From contig CAZQSU010000001.1 in the NCBI GenBank assembly GCA_964595905.1, forward strand, positions 1 through 64,000: a stretch of 64,000 bases of DNA, given 5' to 3'. This DNA comes from JAFDWI01 sp964595905 (GTDB lineage: Bacteria; Actinomycetota; Acidimicrobiia; Acidimicrobiales; Iamiaceae). The notes below the pieces were generated by a model. That model saw only the letters and a list, made by a program, of their open reading frames with translations. It had not been told where the DNA came from and did no database searches. The position numbers and the translations under genes were made by a program. The stretch's first letter is position 1. The number at the start of each line of letters is the position of its first letter. Below are positions 35,095 to 43,374 of the stretch, in pieces.

Positions 35095-35289
35095 GTGGCC
35101 GAACGAGAACAAAAGCACCGAAGCTCGCCTCGGAGCGACACCCCCGTCGAAGCCGAGAGCCCCGTACGCTCCGAATCGGGTGAGAAGATCAAGTCCGAAC
35201 TCGACGACCTGCTCGACGAGATCGACGACGTCCTCGAGGAGAACGCCGAGGAGTTCGTGAAATCGTACGTGCAGAAGGGCGGTGAGTAG
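35095..35289 (+). CDS. pup: Prokaryotic ubiquitin-like protein Pup (ends Gly-Gly-Glu)
   Basis: 64 residues from GTG with a GAAGGA ribosome site 7 bases upstream. A disordered N-terminal half is followed by the conserved helical C-terminus (KSELDDLLDEIDDVLEENA, then EFVKSYVQKGGE) that coils with ARC. The C-terminal residue is encoded as Glu, so it can be ligated to lysines by PafA without prior deamidation; mycobacterial Pup ends in Gln. An upstream in-frame ATG at 35017 would add 26 unrelated residues and lies ahead of the probable promoter, so it is rejected. It is placed between dop and prcB. Confidence 0.96.
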   Translation: MAEREQKHRSSPRSDTPVEAESPVRSESGEKIKSELDDLLDEIDDVLEENAEEFVKSYVQKGGE

Positions 35290-35308
35290 CCGCTCGCGGT
35301 CGGGCAGC

Positions 35309-35314
35309 TACCCT
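35309..35314 (+). promoter_or_regulatory. -10 element of prcB
   Basis: TACCCT, 8 bases before the GTG at 35323; a second promoter inside the Pup-proteasome operon, leaderless geometry. Confidence 0.5.
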
Positions 35315-35322
35315 GCGCAGAC

Positions 35323-36141
35323 GTGACGCTCCCTTTGTATTCGCCTCATGACGACCCCGGCCCCGACTTCGCCTCACTGGTGACACGGGTGGGCCTCGCG
35401 GCGCCGGTCCCTGGTGACGCCATGCCGAGCACACTGTCGTTCCCCCACGGTACGACCGTCGTCGCGCTCCGCTACAGCGGCGGCGTGCTGATGGCGGGCG
35501 ACCGGCGTGCCACCGCCGGCAACTTCATCTCGCACCGTCGGATCGAGAAGGTGTTCCCCGCCGATGCGTTCTCGGTCGTCGGCATCGCCGGCACCGCAGG
35601 CCCGGCCATGGAGATGGTGAAACTCTTCCAGTTGCAGCTCGAGCACTACGAGAAGGTCGAAGGCGCGGCCCTGAGTCTCGAGGGCAAGGCCAACCAGCTC
35701 GGACGCATGGTGCGCAACCACCTGCCCGCCGCGATGCAGGGACTCGCGGTCGTGCCCCTGTTCGCGGGTTACGACCACGACGCCGGCCACGGACGACTCT
35801 TCCAGTACGACGTGACGGGCGGTCGCTACGAAGAACAGGAGTTCACCGCCACCGGCTCGGGAAGCATGCAGGCCACGACCGTGGTGAGCCTGGGTTGGTC
35901 ACCCTCCCTCGACGACGAGGGCGCTGCCGATCTGGCCCTCCGGGCGCTGTTGAGCGCCGCGGACGCCGATTCGGCCACCGGTGGTCCGGACCTGTTACGC
36001 GGGATCTACCCGGTGGTGTACGACGTCGACGAGCGCGGATGCGAACGTCTGGACGATGCGGAACTTCGGGATCGCGTCCAGCGCCTCCGAGACAACTACG
36101 TGGTCCAGTACGGCGAACCGGCAGGGGAGGACGAACTGTGA
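35323..36141 (+). CDS. prcB: 20S proteasome beta subunit
   Basis: 272 residues. The first 43 residues are a propeptide ending in His-Gly; autocleavage exposes Thr44 (TTVVALRYSGG), the N-terminal nucleophile. The catalytic Asp/Lys partners are in MAGDRRATAGN and the lysine of EKVFPAD. It forms the inner peptidase rings of the 20S core. The GTG start overlaps nothing upstream, and prcA overlaps the stop by 4 bases (GTGA), ensuring paired synthesis. The length matches actinobacterial PrcB precursors. Confidence 0.96.
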   Translation: MTLPLYSPHDDPGPDFASLVTRVGLAAPVPGDAMPSTLSFPHGTTVVALRYSGGVLMAGDRRATAGNFISHRRIEKVFPADAFSVVGIAGTAGPAMEMVKLFQLQLEHYEKVEGAALSLEGKANQLGRMVRNHLPAAMQGLAVVPLFAGYDHDAGHGRLFQYDVTGGRYEEQEFTATGSGSMQATTVVSLGWSPSLDDEGAADLALRALLSAADADSATGGPDLLRGIYPVVYDVDERGCERLDDAELRDRVQRLRDNYVVQYGEPAGEDEL

Positions 36142-36896
36142 GCATGCCGTACTACGTGTCACCCGAGCAGGTGATGGCCGATCGTGCCGACTACGCGCGC
36201 AAGGGCATCGCCCGCGGACGCAGTCTGGTCGCCGTGGTGACCGACGAGGGCATCCTGCTGTGCGCCGAGAATCCGTCGTCGACGCTGCACAAGATCAACG
36301 AGATCTACGACCGCATCGCCTTCGGAGGCGTGGGGAAGTTCAACGAGTTCGACCAACTGCGGGTCGCGGGGGTCCGCCACGCGGATCTGAAGGGATTCGA
36401 GTTCTCCCGTTCCGACGTCGACGCCCGCAGCCTCGCCAACCAGTACGCGCAACACCTCGGCCAGGTGTTCACCCACGAGATGAAGCCCATGGAGGTCGAA
36501 CTGCTCGTGGCCGAGGTGGGGGCCCGCCCCGACGACGACCGACTGTTCCACATCCTCTACGACGGCACGATGATGGACGAGACCCACTGGGCCGCGCTCG
36601 GCGGCGACACCGAGGCGGCCTCGCATCGCCTCGAGGCGCTCTGGCGGTCGAACCTCGACTTCGCGAACGGGCTCGCCGTCGCGGTCGCGGCGTTGTCCGG
36701 CGGTGACGAGCCCGTTCCCGCCGAGGAACTGGAAGTGGCCGGCCTGGGGCGCAACGGACGGCGCCGCGCCTTCGAGCGGTGGAGCGACGAGCGGGTGCGT
36801 GACGTGCTGGCGTCGGTGACGATTCCGCAGGTCGAACCGACCGGCGACGACGAAACCCCCGACGGGGCGGCGCCCGGCAGCGCCAGGCCCGACTGA
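36138..36896 (+). CDS. prcA: 20S proteasome alpha subunit
   Basis: 252 residues from GTG overlapping the prcB stop, with GGGGAGGA 7-14 bases upstream; ATG 36144 is a close alternative. The alpha ring gates the core and binds ARC. MPYYVSPEQVMADRADYARKG is the characteristic N-terminus of actinobacterial PrcA (octapeptide gate), followed by the alpha-subunit fold (ARGRSLVAVVTDEGILLCAEN). There is no catalytic Thr. The C-terminus is acidic and disordered. A longer open frame upstream lies inside prcB and is ignored. Confidence 0.95.
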   Translation: MSMPYYVSPEQVMADRADYARKGIARGRSLVAVVTDEGILLCAENPSSTLHKINEIYDRIAFGGVGKFNEFDQLRVAGVRHADLKGFEFSRSDVDARSLANQYAQHLGQVFTHEMKPMEVELLVAEVGARPDDDRLFHILYDGTMMDETHWAALGGDTEAASHRLEALWRSNLDFANGLAVAVAALSGGDEPVPAEELEVAGLGRNGRRRAFERWSDERVRDVLASVTIPQVEPTGDDETPDGAAPGSARPD

Positions 36897-36947
36897 GCCC
36901 GGCGGCGTCGCCGGGCGACCATCGGCCCCACGGGCCGCGATGCCCGA

Positions 36948-36953
36948 TAACGT
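36948..36953 (+). promoter_or_regulatory. -10 element of pafA
   Basis: TAACGT, 7 bases before the ATG at 36961. It decides against the upstream ATG at 36940, which would lie before the box. Confidence 0.55.
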
Positions 36954-36960
36954 GCGCAGC

Positions 36961-38319
36961 ATGCAGCGCCGGATCTACGGCATCGAGAACGAGTACGGCA
37001 TCACGTGCACGTTGAACGGACAGCGCCGTCTGAGCCCGGACGAGGTCGCCCGCTACCTGTTCCGGCGGGTGGTGTCCTGGGGGCGGTCCTCGAACGTGTT
37101 CCTCGCCAACGGCGCGCGCTTGTACCTCGACGTCGGCTCGCACCCCGAATACGCAACGCCCGAGTGCGACTCGGTCAGGAATCTCATCGCGCACGACAAG
37201 GCCGGGGAGCGGATCCTGCAGCAGCTCCTCGTCGGGGCGCAGCGTCGGCTCGCCGAGGAAGGCATCAGAGGCGACATCTTCCTGTTCAAGAACAACACCG
37301 ATTCCGCGGGCAACTCCTACGGATGCCATGAGAACTACCTGACCACCCGGAGGGACGACTTCGGGCACTACGCCGAGGTGATGATCCCGTTCCTGGTCTC
37401 GCGCCAGATCTACGCGGGAGCCGGCAAGGTCCTCATGACCGCCCGGGGCGCGCGCTTCTCGATGAGCCAACGTGCCGAGCACATCTGGGAAGGCGTGTCG
37501 TCGGCCACCACGCGGAGCCGACCGATCATCAACACCCGAGACGAACCCCACGCCGACGCGGAACGCTACCGGCGCCTGCACGTGATCGTGGGCGATTCGA
37601 ACATGAACGAGTACGCGGCCTTCCTCAAGGTCGGTGCGGCCAGCGTCATGCTGCGGATGCTCGAGGAGCCGTCGGTCGTGTTGCGGGACATGACGTTGGA
37701 GAACCCGATCCGGGCGATCCGCGAGATCAGCCACGACCCGACCTGCAAGCGGACCGTACGCCTCGCCAACGGACGTGAAGTGTCCGCGCTCGACATCCAG
37801 ACCGAGTTCTGCGAACGGGCCCAACGTTTCGCGGACACCCGGGGTTTTCCCCCCGAGGAAGAACAGGCGGTCGCCATGTGGAAGCACTGCCTGGAAGGCA
37901 TCGAGAAGGATCCGCTGAGTCTCGACCGCGAATGTGACTGGGTCACCAAGTACAACCTGATCGACGCCTACCGGACACGGCACAAGCTCGACCTGTCCGA
38001 CCCCAAGGTCGCCCTCATGGATCTGCAGTACCACGACGTCGACCCCGAACGCGGCCTGTACTACCGGCTCGAGAAGCGCGGGCGTGTCGAGCGCATGTGC
38101 ACCGACGACGAGATCGAGACCGCCGTCGACGAACCCCCACAGACGACCCGGGCCCGACTGCGCGGAGCGTTCATCCGTCGGGCCAAGGAACGCAAGCGGG
38201 ACTACACCGTCGACTGGGTGCACCTCAAGCTGAACGACCAGGCGCAACGGACCATCCTGTGCAAGGACCCGTTCCGTTCACGTGACGAACGGGTCACCCG
38301 TCTCATCGAAAGCCTCTAG
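36961..38319 (+). CDS. pafA: Pup--protein ligase
   Basis: 452 residues from ATG 36961, giving the exact family start MQRRIYGIENEYG (metal-binding Glu9 and Glu11). It phosphorylates the C-terminal Glu of Pup and joins it to substrate lysines. The catalytic Asp is D57 in YLDVGSHPEYATPEC, and HKN-like FKNNTDSAGNSYGCHENYL and RPIINTRDEPHAD follow. It lacks the Dop-loop insertion seen in the paralogue at 33492. A separate leaderless promoter suggests it can be expressed apart from prcBA. The DUF3866 gene follows after 4 bases. Confidence 0.97.
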   Translation: MQRRIYGIENEYGITCTLNGQRRLSPDEVARYLFRRVVSWGRSSNVFLANGARLYLDVGSHPEYATPECDSVRNLIAHDKAGERILQQLLVGAQRRLAEEGIRGDIFLFKNNTDSAGNSYGCHENYLTTRRDDFGHYAEVMIPFLVSRQIYAGAGKVLMTARGARFSMSQRAEHIWEGVSSATTRSRPIINTRDEPHADAERYRRLHVIVGDSNMNEYAAFLKVGAASVMLRMLEEPSVVLRDMTLENPIRAIREISHDPTCKRTVRLANGREVSALDIQTEFCERAQRFADTRGFPPEEEQAVAMWKHCLEGIEKDPLSLDRECDWVTKYNLIDAYRTRHKLDLSDPKVALMDLQYHDVDPERGLYYRLEKRGRVERMCTDDEIETAVDEPPQTTRARLRGAFIRRAKERKRDYTVDWVHLKLNDQAQRTILCKDPFRSRDERVTRLIESL

Positions 38320-38323
38320 GGCC

Positions 38324-39382
38324 GTGGCCACGTTCATCCACGGACGGGTGGTCGAGGTCCGCCGCGACCGGTCCGGCTACCAGCAGGTGTCGCTCGAGCG
38401 AGACGGGTCGGCCGAACCCGAGACGGCATTCGTCGTCACCGCGCTCACCGGGGCCGTCGAGGTCGGCGACGAGGTGCTGGCGAACACCACCGCGGTGGAC
38501 CTGGCCCTGGGCACCGGCGGCGCCCACGTGGTGTCGGTGAACCTGACCCGCGGTGCGTACCGGACCCCCGGCGGTGGGCACATCATGAAGCTGCGCTACA
38601 CGCCGATGCAGCTCGACACGGGCGCGACCGAAGAGCACCTGGACGAGCTGGGCGACCGCCTCGACGGTGGCGTGGTCGTCGCCTGCACCCTGCACAGCCA
38701 GGTGCCCCTCGTCGTGCTCGGTGCCTTGTCGGTACGCCCCGAATTGCGCATCGCGTACGTGATGACAGACGGTGCCGCGCTCCCGCTGGCGATGAGCGAA
38801 CTCGTGGTCACCATGGTCGACGCCGGGCTCCTCGCCGCGGGCACGGTCACCACCGGCCACGCCTTCGGCGGTACCCGGGAAGCGGTCGGCGTGCCCTCCG
38901 CGTTGGCCCTGGCCCGCAACGACGCGGGCGCCGATCTGATCGTGGTGGGGATGGGCCCGGGTGTCGTCGGTACCGGCCATCGGCTGGGCACCACGGCGCT
39001 CGAAGCGGCGCCCGTCCTGGACATGACCGATGCATTGGGCGGACGAGGGCTGCTCGCCGTGCGCGCGTCCGAGGGTGACGCGCGCGACCGTCACCGGGGC
39101 GTGAGCCACCACAGCGCCACGGTGCTCGACCTGGTGCGCAGCTCGGTGACCGTGCCGATCACGCCCCGGTCACGGGGCGAAGTGGAGCGGTGGCGCGAAC
39201 GGCACCGGATCATCGAGGTCGCCGACGTCGACGGGCCAGGGCTGTTGACGAAGGCGGATCTGCGGGTCACGACGATGGGGCGGGGTCCCGACGCCGATCG
39301 CTTGTTCTTCGACACCGCGGCCGCGGCCGGGGTGGCCGCCGCGGAGCTGGTCGCTGCGAATCCGGCCGTCGAGGGGGCTTGA
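38324..39382 (+). CDS. DUF3866 family protein
   Basis: 352 residues from GTG 38324. It is a member of the actinobacterial DUF3866 family, of unknown activity. The sequence has an N-terminal beta-rich part (about 1-85), then Rossmann-like segments (DGGVVVACTLHSQVPLVVLGAL, then VVTMVDAGLLAAGTVTTGH) and a Gly-rich stretch ADLIVVGMGPGVVGTGHRLGT that looks like a nucleotide- or phosphate-binding site; late His residues (HRGVSHHSATV) could bind metal. It is sandwiched between pafA and pafB with gaps of only 4 and 6 bases, so it is very likely co-expressed with the pupylation genes. Whether it takes part in that pathway is unknown. Confidence 0.8.
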   Translation: MATFIHGRVVEVRRDRSGYQQVSLERDGSAEPETAFVVTALTGAVEVGDEVLANTTAVDLALGTGGAHVVSVNLTRGAYRTPGGGHIMKLRYTPMQLDTGATEEHLDELGDRLDGGVVVACTLHSQVPLVVLGALSVRPELRIAYVMTDGAALPLAMSELVVTMVDAGLLAAGTVTTGHAFGGTREAVGVPSALALARNDAGADLIVVGMGPGVVGTGHRLGTTALEAAPVLDMTDALGGRGLLAVRASEGDARDRHRGVSHHSATVLDLVRSSVTVPITPRSRGEVERWRERHRIIEVADVDGPGLLTKADLRVTTMGRGPDADRLFFDTAAAAGVAAAELVAANPAVEGA

Positions 39383-39388
39383 GCGACC

Positions 39389-40321
39389 GTGGCCGTCGAC
39401 AAGCTCGAGCGGTTGATGAACCTGGTCGCCGCGTTGTTGCACACCCGGGTGCCGCTGTCCGCGGCGGAACTGCAGACGCGGGTTGGCGGCTACGCGACCG
39501 AAGCGACCGCCTTCCGGCGTCAGTTCTCCCGCGACAAGAAGGACCTGCGCGAGATGGGGGTGCCGATCCGTGTCGAGACGGTGCCGGACGCCGATCCGCC
39601 GCTGGAGGGCTACCGGATCGAGCCCGACGAGTACTACCTGCCCGATCCCCGGCTCGACGCCGACGAGCTGGCCGCGCTGCACCTGGCGACCCGGCTGATC
39701 GCGGTGGGCCAGGAGTCGGCTCCCCGAGGGCTGTTCAAGCTCGGTGGGATGACGACCCGGGCCGCGGGCGACGCGCTGCCGTGGGCCTCGGTCCCGTCGG
39801 ACCGGAACCTCGGCGCGGTGTTCGACGCGATCCACCGACGACGATCGGTCGAGTTCGACTACCGCGGGCGGGCCCGTCGGTTGGCGCCCCGGGCGCTGGG
39901 ATTCCGCAACGGCCACTGGTACGTCAACGGCATCGACCTCGAACTCGACACCGAACGGGTGTACCGACTCGACCGCATCGTCGGAGACGTGGGTGTCGGC
40001 GAGGTGGTGCCCGCGCCGCTGGACGGACCCGACGAGGTGGGTTCGCTGCAGCCCTGGCACGTCGGCGGCGACGAGATACGCGTCGCGACGGTCGTCGTGG
40101 ACCCGCTGGCGGTCCCCACGGTCACCGCCCAGCTCGGCCCGGACACCCCGGTCACGGTGCGCGACGATGGGTCGGCCGAGGTGACCCTCGAGGTGACCAA
40201 CCCGGAAGGGTTCCGCACGTGGATCCTCGGACTCGGGCCGACCGTCGAGGTGACCGGTCCGTCCGACATCCGTGCCGACATCGTCGCGTGGCTCGACCGG
40301 ATCATCGGAACCGAGGGGTGA
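39389..40321 (+). CDS. pafB: WYL-domain transcription regulator PafB
   Basis: 310 residues from GTG. An N-terminal winged helix-turn-helix (about 3-70, KLERLMNLVAALLHTRVPLSA) is followed by a WYL domain (about 145-215, GHWYVNGIDLE and RVYRLDRI) and a C-terminal WCX extension. In mycobacteria PafB and PafC form a heterodimer that activates the LexA-independent DNA-damage regulon; the WYL domain is thought to sense single-stranded nucleic acid. The paralogue pafC follows after 13 bases. Confidence 0.93.
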   Translation: MAVDKLERLMNLVAALLHTRVPLSAAELQTRVGGYATEATAFRRQFSRDKKDLREMGVPIRVETVPDADPPLEGYRIEPDEYYLPDPRLDADELAALHLATRLIAVGQESAPRGLFKLGGMTTRAAGDALPWASVPSDRNLGAVFDAIHRRRSVEFDYRGRARRLAPRALGFRNGHWYVNGIDLELDTERVYRLDRIVGDVGVGEVVPAPLDGPDEVGSLQPWHVGGDEIRVATVVVDPLAVPTVTAQLGPDTPVTVRDDGSAEVTLEVTNPEGFRTWILGLGPTVEVTGPSDIRADIVAWLDRIIGTEG

Positions 40322-40334
40322 TCGGGGCCGTGCC

Positions 40335-41279
40335 GTGACCAAACCCACTGCGACGCAACGTCTCGCCCGCCTGCTGGCACTCGTTCCGTGGGTCGCCGCG
40401 CACCCCGACGGCGTACCCGTCGACCAGGTCTGCGAACGCTTCGGGGTCACCCGTGACGAGTTGGTCGACGACCTCGACGTCGTGATGATGGTCGGGGTCC
40501 ATCCCTTCACGCCGGACACGATGATCGAGGCCTGGATCGACGGCGACCGGGTCGTGATCCACTATGCCGACGCCTTCTCGCGTCCGCTCCGGCTGACGGC
40601 CGACGAGGCCGTCACCCTCATCGCTGCGGCGAGGGGACTGGCGACGGTGCCCGGAGCCGAGCCGGACGGACCGCTGCGACGTTCGATCGCCAAGTTGGCG
40701 GTCGTGGCCGGCGCCGGCGACGCCGCGGGCGTGGACGTCGACCTCGGCGGTGCGTCCGCCGAGGTGTTCGGGGTGCTCGATGCGGCACAGCGGGACCGCC
40801 GCCAGGTCGAGATCGAGTACCCCGATGCCGACGGCGCCCGGGGCGTCACCCGACGGATCGAGCCCGCGCGCCTGTTCTCGTCGGGCGGCCGATGGTACGT
40901 GTCGGGGTGGTGCCACCGCGCGGAGGACACCCGGGTGTTCCGGGTCGACCGCGTCCTGGCCGCCCGGGCAACCGACGAGGCCTTCGAGGCCCCCTCCGAC
41001 GACGCGCCGGACGAGGTCGAGTTCGACGAGGCACTGCCCCAGGTCTCCCTCGAGGTCGACCGATCGGCGGCCTGGCTGCTCGATCCGGTCCCCGCGTTGG
41101 CACGCGAGGAGGCGGGTGACACGGTGCGGTTCCGTCTGGCGATCGGATCGAGCAGTTGGTTGGCGCGCGTCATCGTGCAACTGGGCCCTGCGGTCCGGAT
41201 CCTCGACGCGGACCCGTCCCTGGACGTCACCGCACTCGCGGCGCGCCAGGCGCGCCAGGTGCGGGATCGGTACCGATGA
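40335..41279 (+). CDS. pafC: WYL-domain transcription regulator PafC
   Basis: 314 residues from GTG. It has the same layout as pafB: a winged helix-turn-helix-like N-terminus (RLARLLALVPWVAAHPDGVPVDQV), a WYL domain (RWYVSGWCHRAEDTRVFRVDRV, about residues 180-210) and a WCX C-terminus. It is the partner of PafB in the DNA-damage activator PafBC. The stop is followed by a 46-base gap holding the lepB promoter. No motif like the mycobacterial PafBC-dependent promoter was recognised in the window, though I could not search systematically. Confidence 0.92.
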   Translation: MTKPTATQRLARLLALVPWVAAHPDGVPVDQVCERFGVTRDELVDDLDVVMMVGVHPFTPDTMIEAWIDGDRVVIHYADAFSRPLRLTADEAVTLIAAARGLATVPGAEPDGPLRRSIAKLAVVAGAGDAAGVDVDLGGASAEVFGVLDAAQRDRRQVEIEYPDADGARGVTRRIEPARLFSSGGRWYVSGWCHRAEDTRVFRVDRVLAARATDEAFEAPSDDAPDEVEFDEALPQVSLEVDRSAAWLLDPVPALAREEAGDTVRFRLAIGSSSWLARVIVQLGPAVRILDADPSLDVTALAARQARQVRDRYR

Positions 41280-41309
41280 GTCGAGTGTGAGGCTCGGTCG
41301 CCGGGGCGG

Positions 41310-41315
41310 TAGCGT
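41310..41315 (+). promoter_or_regulatory. -10 element of lepB
   Basis: TAGCGT, 10 bases before the GTG at 41326, at the long end of the leaderless range. Confidence 0.4.
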
Positions 41316-41325
41316 CGGGGTTCCT

Positions 41326-42036
41326 GTGCAGAACGACGCCACCGGGACCAGCGACGAGGTCCAGAGTCCCGCCGAAGCAGACGGGGCGGCGGATGCACCG
41401 CCGGTGCGGCTTCCGCCCTCGCGACTGAAGCGCGGTCGCCCACGGTCGCGGCTGCGTTCGGTGATCGAGTGGGTGGTGGTCGTCGGCGGCGCCTTCGGGC
41501 TCGCCATGCTGATCCAGGCCTTTCTCTTCCAACCCTTCAGGATCCCGTCCGGGTCGATGATCCCGACGCTGAAGGTCGGCGATCGGATCGTGGTCAACAA
41601 GGTCTCCTACCACCTGCACCCGGTCCACCGCGGCGACGTCGTGGTGTTCACCACACCCGACTGCAAGGCGGCCGACGAACCGGAGTGGGCGAACTGCGGC
41701 ATCGTCGGCGACTACGCGGATCTGGTCAAACGGGTCATCGCCGTGCCGGGCGATCGCCTGGCGATCGCGGGTGATCACGTCTACGTCAACGGCGAGGTCC
41801 TCGACGAACCGTATCTCGCCACCGGCGCCGTGACGCTCCAGCAGCCTCCCTACGGTTGCGGTTTCACCGGCACACGTGCCCACCCGTACGTGATTCCGGA
41901 CGGCATGGTGTTCGTGATGGGCGACAATCGTTCGGAGTCGCTGGACAGCCGCTGCTTCGGTCCGATCCCGGAGTCGTCGCTGGTGGGGCGCGCGTTCGTC
42001 GTGATCTGGCCCTTCGATCGGCTCGGGTGGCTGTGA
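41326..42036 (+). CDS. lepB: Signal peptidase I
   Basis: 236 residues from GTG. A cytoplasmic basic N-terminus (about 30-44), one membrane anchor (about 46-68) and a periplasmic-side catalytic domain. The nucleophile Ser77 is in PSGSMIPTL, and the general base Lys135 is in DLVKRVIAVPGDRL; the later box GDNRSESLDSRCFGP is also intact. It cleaves signal peptides of Sec and Tat exported proteins. It precedes the tat genes, so secretion functions cluster here, directly after the Pup locus. Confidence 0.95.
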   Translation: MQNDATGTSDEVQSPAEADGAADAPPVRLPPSRLKRGRPRSRLRSVIEWVVVVGGAFGLAMLIQAFLFQPFRIPSGSMIPTLKVGDRIVVNKVSYHLHPVHRGDVVVFTTPDCKAADEPEWANCGIVGDYADLVKRVIAVPGDRLAIAGDHVYVNGEVLDEPYLATGAVTLQQPPYGCGFTGTRAHPYVIPDGMVFVMGDNRSESLDSRCFGPIPESSLVGRAFVVIWPFDRLGWL

Positions 42037-42061
42037 TCGGCAAGGCCCACGTCGGCGGGTG

Positions 42062-42289
42062 ATGTGGCTCTGGACCGTCGGTCCGCTCGTCATCCTTGCC
42101 GCGGCGACCTGGCTCGCGGTCGTGACGAAGCGACTCGTCAGGGCCGGTGAGGAACTGGCCGAGGAGCGACCGACCACCGCCGCGCGGCAGGCGTCGCTCC
42201 ACCGGAGTCTGGCCGGCCTGCGCGGCGACATCGTCGCGTTCGGACACGATCGGTCACCCGACAGCGACGCCGGCACCGCCGACCGGTAG
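42062..42289 (+). CDS. Small single-pass membrane protein of unknown function
   Basis: 75 residues from ATG 42062 (GTG 42059 adds one). One transmembrane helix at the very N-terminus (MWLWTVGPLVILAAATWLAVV) is followed by a charged cytoplasmic or extracytoplasmic tail with helical stretches (RLVRAGEELAEERP). I do not recognise the family. It lies between lepB and tatA, which suggests an accessory role in export or simply positional linkage. Its TAG stop is also the start of the tatA -10 box. Ribosome binding site is weak. Confidence 0.65.
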   Translation: MWLWTVGPLVILAAATWLAVVTKRLVRAGEELAEERPTTAARQASLHRSLAGLRGDIVAFGHDRSPDSDAGTADR

Positions 42290-42292
42290 CAT
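42287..42292 (+). promoter_or_regulatory. -10 element of tatA, overlapping a stop codon
   Basis: TAGCAT begins with the TAG stop of the small membrane protein and ends 8 bases before the ATG at 42301. Confidence 0.5.
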
Positions 42293-42300
42293 CGCGGACG

Positions 42301-42576
42301 ATGCTGGATTTCTCACCGGAGAAGATGCTGTTCATCTTCCTCATCGTGGCCGTCGTGCTCGGGCCCGAGAAGTTGCCCGAGGTGTCGCGCAAGATCGGTC
42401 GCGCCGTCGGTGAGTTGCGCAAGTTGTCGGGAGGCTTCCGCGACGAGATGAACAAGGCCGTGCACGAGATGTCGGCAGACCCCTCGAGTACGAACGAGAC
42501 CGGCTCCGGTGGTGGGGGAGAGGTCACCTCCGGCACCCCGGCAGCGGGAAGCTCCGACGAGTCGTCGGGATCCTGA
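42301..42576 (+). CDS. tatA: Sec-independent translocase TatA/TatB-type protein
   Basis: 91 residues. Short N-terminus, transmembrane helix (about 7-21, KMLFIFLIVAVVLG), then the hinge GPEKLPEVSRK and an amphipathic helix (about 24-50) and a disordered Ser/Gly-rich tail. The GPEKLP hinge with a Glu instead of the usual Phe-Gly is nearer to TatB-like forms, so whether it acts as TatA or TatB is open. It precedes tatC by 18 bases. It forms the export pore for folded proteins with twin-arginine signals. Confidence 0.9.
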   Translation: MLDFSPEKMLFIFLIVAVVLGPEKLPEVSRKIGRAVGELRKLSGGFRDEMNKAVHEMSADPSSTNETGSGGGGEVTSGTPAAGSSDESSGS

Positions 42577-42594
42577 CGCCGCCCTGTCGATTCC

Positions 42595-43374
42595 ATGAGC
42601 TCCAAACATCCAGCGAACCCCGATGACTCGTCCATGTCGCTCATGGCGCACCTGGTGGAGTTGCGGAACCGCTTCATCAAGGTCGCGGTCGCGGTCGCAG
42701 TCTCGGCGGTGGTCGGCTGGTTCCTGTTCGATCCGGTGTTCAACGTGCTCACGCATCCGATCGTGGACCTGTGCAAGCACCACGAATGTCTGCTCGAAGG
42801 CGGCAAGCTCCAGAACATCGACCCACTGGACCCCCTCACGACCCGGCTGAAGCTCTCGGTCTACATCGGGATCGGGATCGCGATGCCGGTCATCCTGTGG
42901 CAACTCTGGCGGTTCGTCGCCCCTGCGCTGTACGCGAACGAACGCAAGTACACGATCGGCTTCATCGGCCCCGCACTGCTCCTGTTCGTCTCGGGAGCCG
43001 CGGTCGCGTACTACGTGTTGCCGGTCTCGCTGAACTGGCTCCAGGGAGTCGGGGGTGCGAAGTTCGTCGCCGCCTACGACTCGGGCAAGTTCGTCGCCCT
43101 CATCGGGTGGATGATGCTCGCCTTCGGCCTCGCGTTCGAGTTTCCCGTGGTGCTCGTCGCGTTGATGGCGATCGGCGTGCTCAAGCCGCGCACGCTGATC
43201 AAGAACTGGCGGTACGCCATCGCGATCATCGTCGTGTTCGCGGGCGTGATCACGCCGACGGCCGACCCGTTCACCTTCATGTTCATGGCGGGGCCGATGC
43301 TCGTGCTGTACGGGGTCTCCGTGGTCATCGGATCGTTGATGCAACGGGCCAGGGACCGCGCCTCGGCGAGGTGA
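42595..43374 (+). CDS. tatC: Sec-independent translocase protein TatC
   Basis: 259 residues. The N-terminal cytoplasmic segment SLMAHLVELRNRFIK is the signature that binds twin-arginine signals, and six transmembrane helices follow with the conserved FVAPALYANERKY loop and the FGLAFEFPVVLVALMAIGV region. It is the receptor subunit of the Tat translocase. The next gene overlaps by 4 bases (GTGA), matching the actinobacterial order tatA-tatC-diacylglycerol-kinase-like gene. Confidence 0.96.
   Translation: MSSKHPANPDDSSMSLMAHLVELRNRFIKVAVAVAVSAVVGWFLFDPVFNVLTHPIVDLCKHHECLLEGGKLQNIDPLDPLTTRLKLSVYIGIGIAMPVILWQLWRFVAPALYANERKYTIGFIGPALLLFVSGAAVAYYVLPVSLNWLQGVGGAKFVAAYDSGKFVALIGWMMLAFGLAFEFPVVLVALMAIGVLKPRTLIKNWRYAIAIIVVFAGVITPTADPFTFMFMAGPMLVLYGVSVVIGSLMQRARDRASAR

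Noticed and set aside
36940..36960. ATG at 36940 as the pafA start
   Set aside because: It lies before the TAACGT box, and PafA proteins begin exactly at MQRR, which matches ATG 36961.
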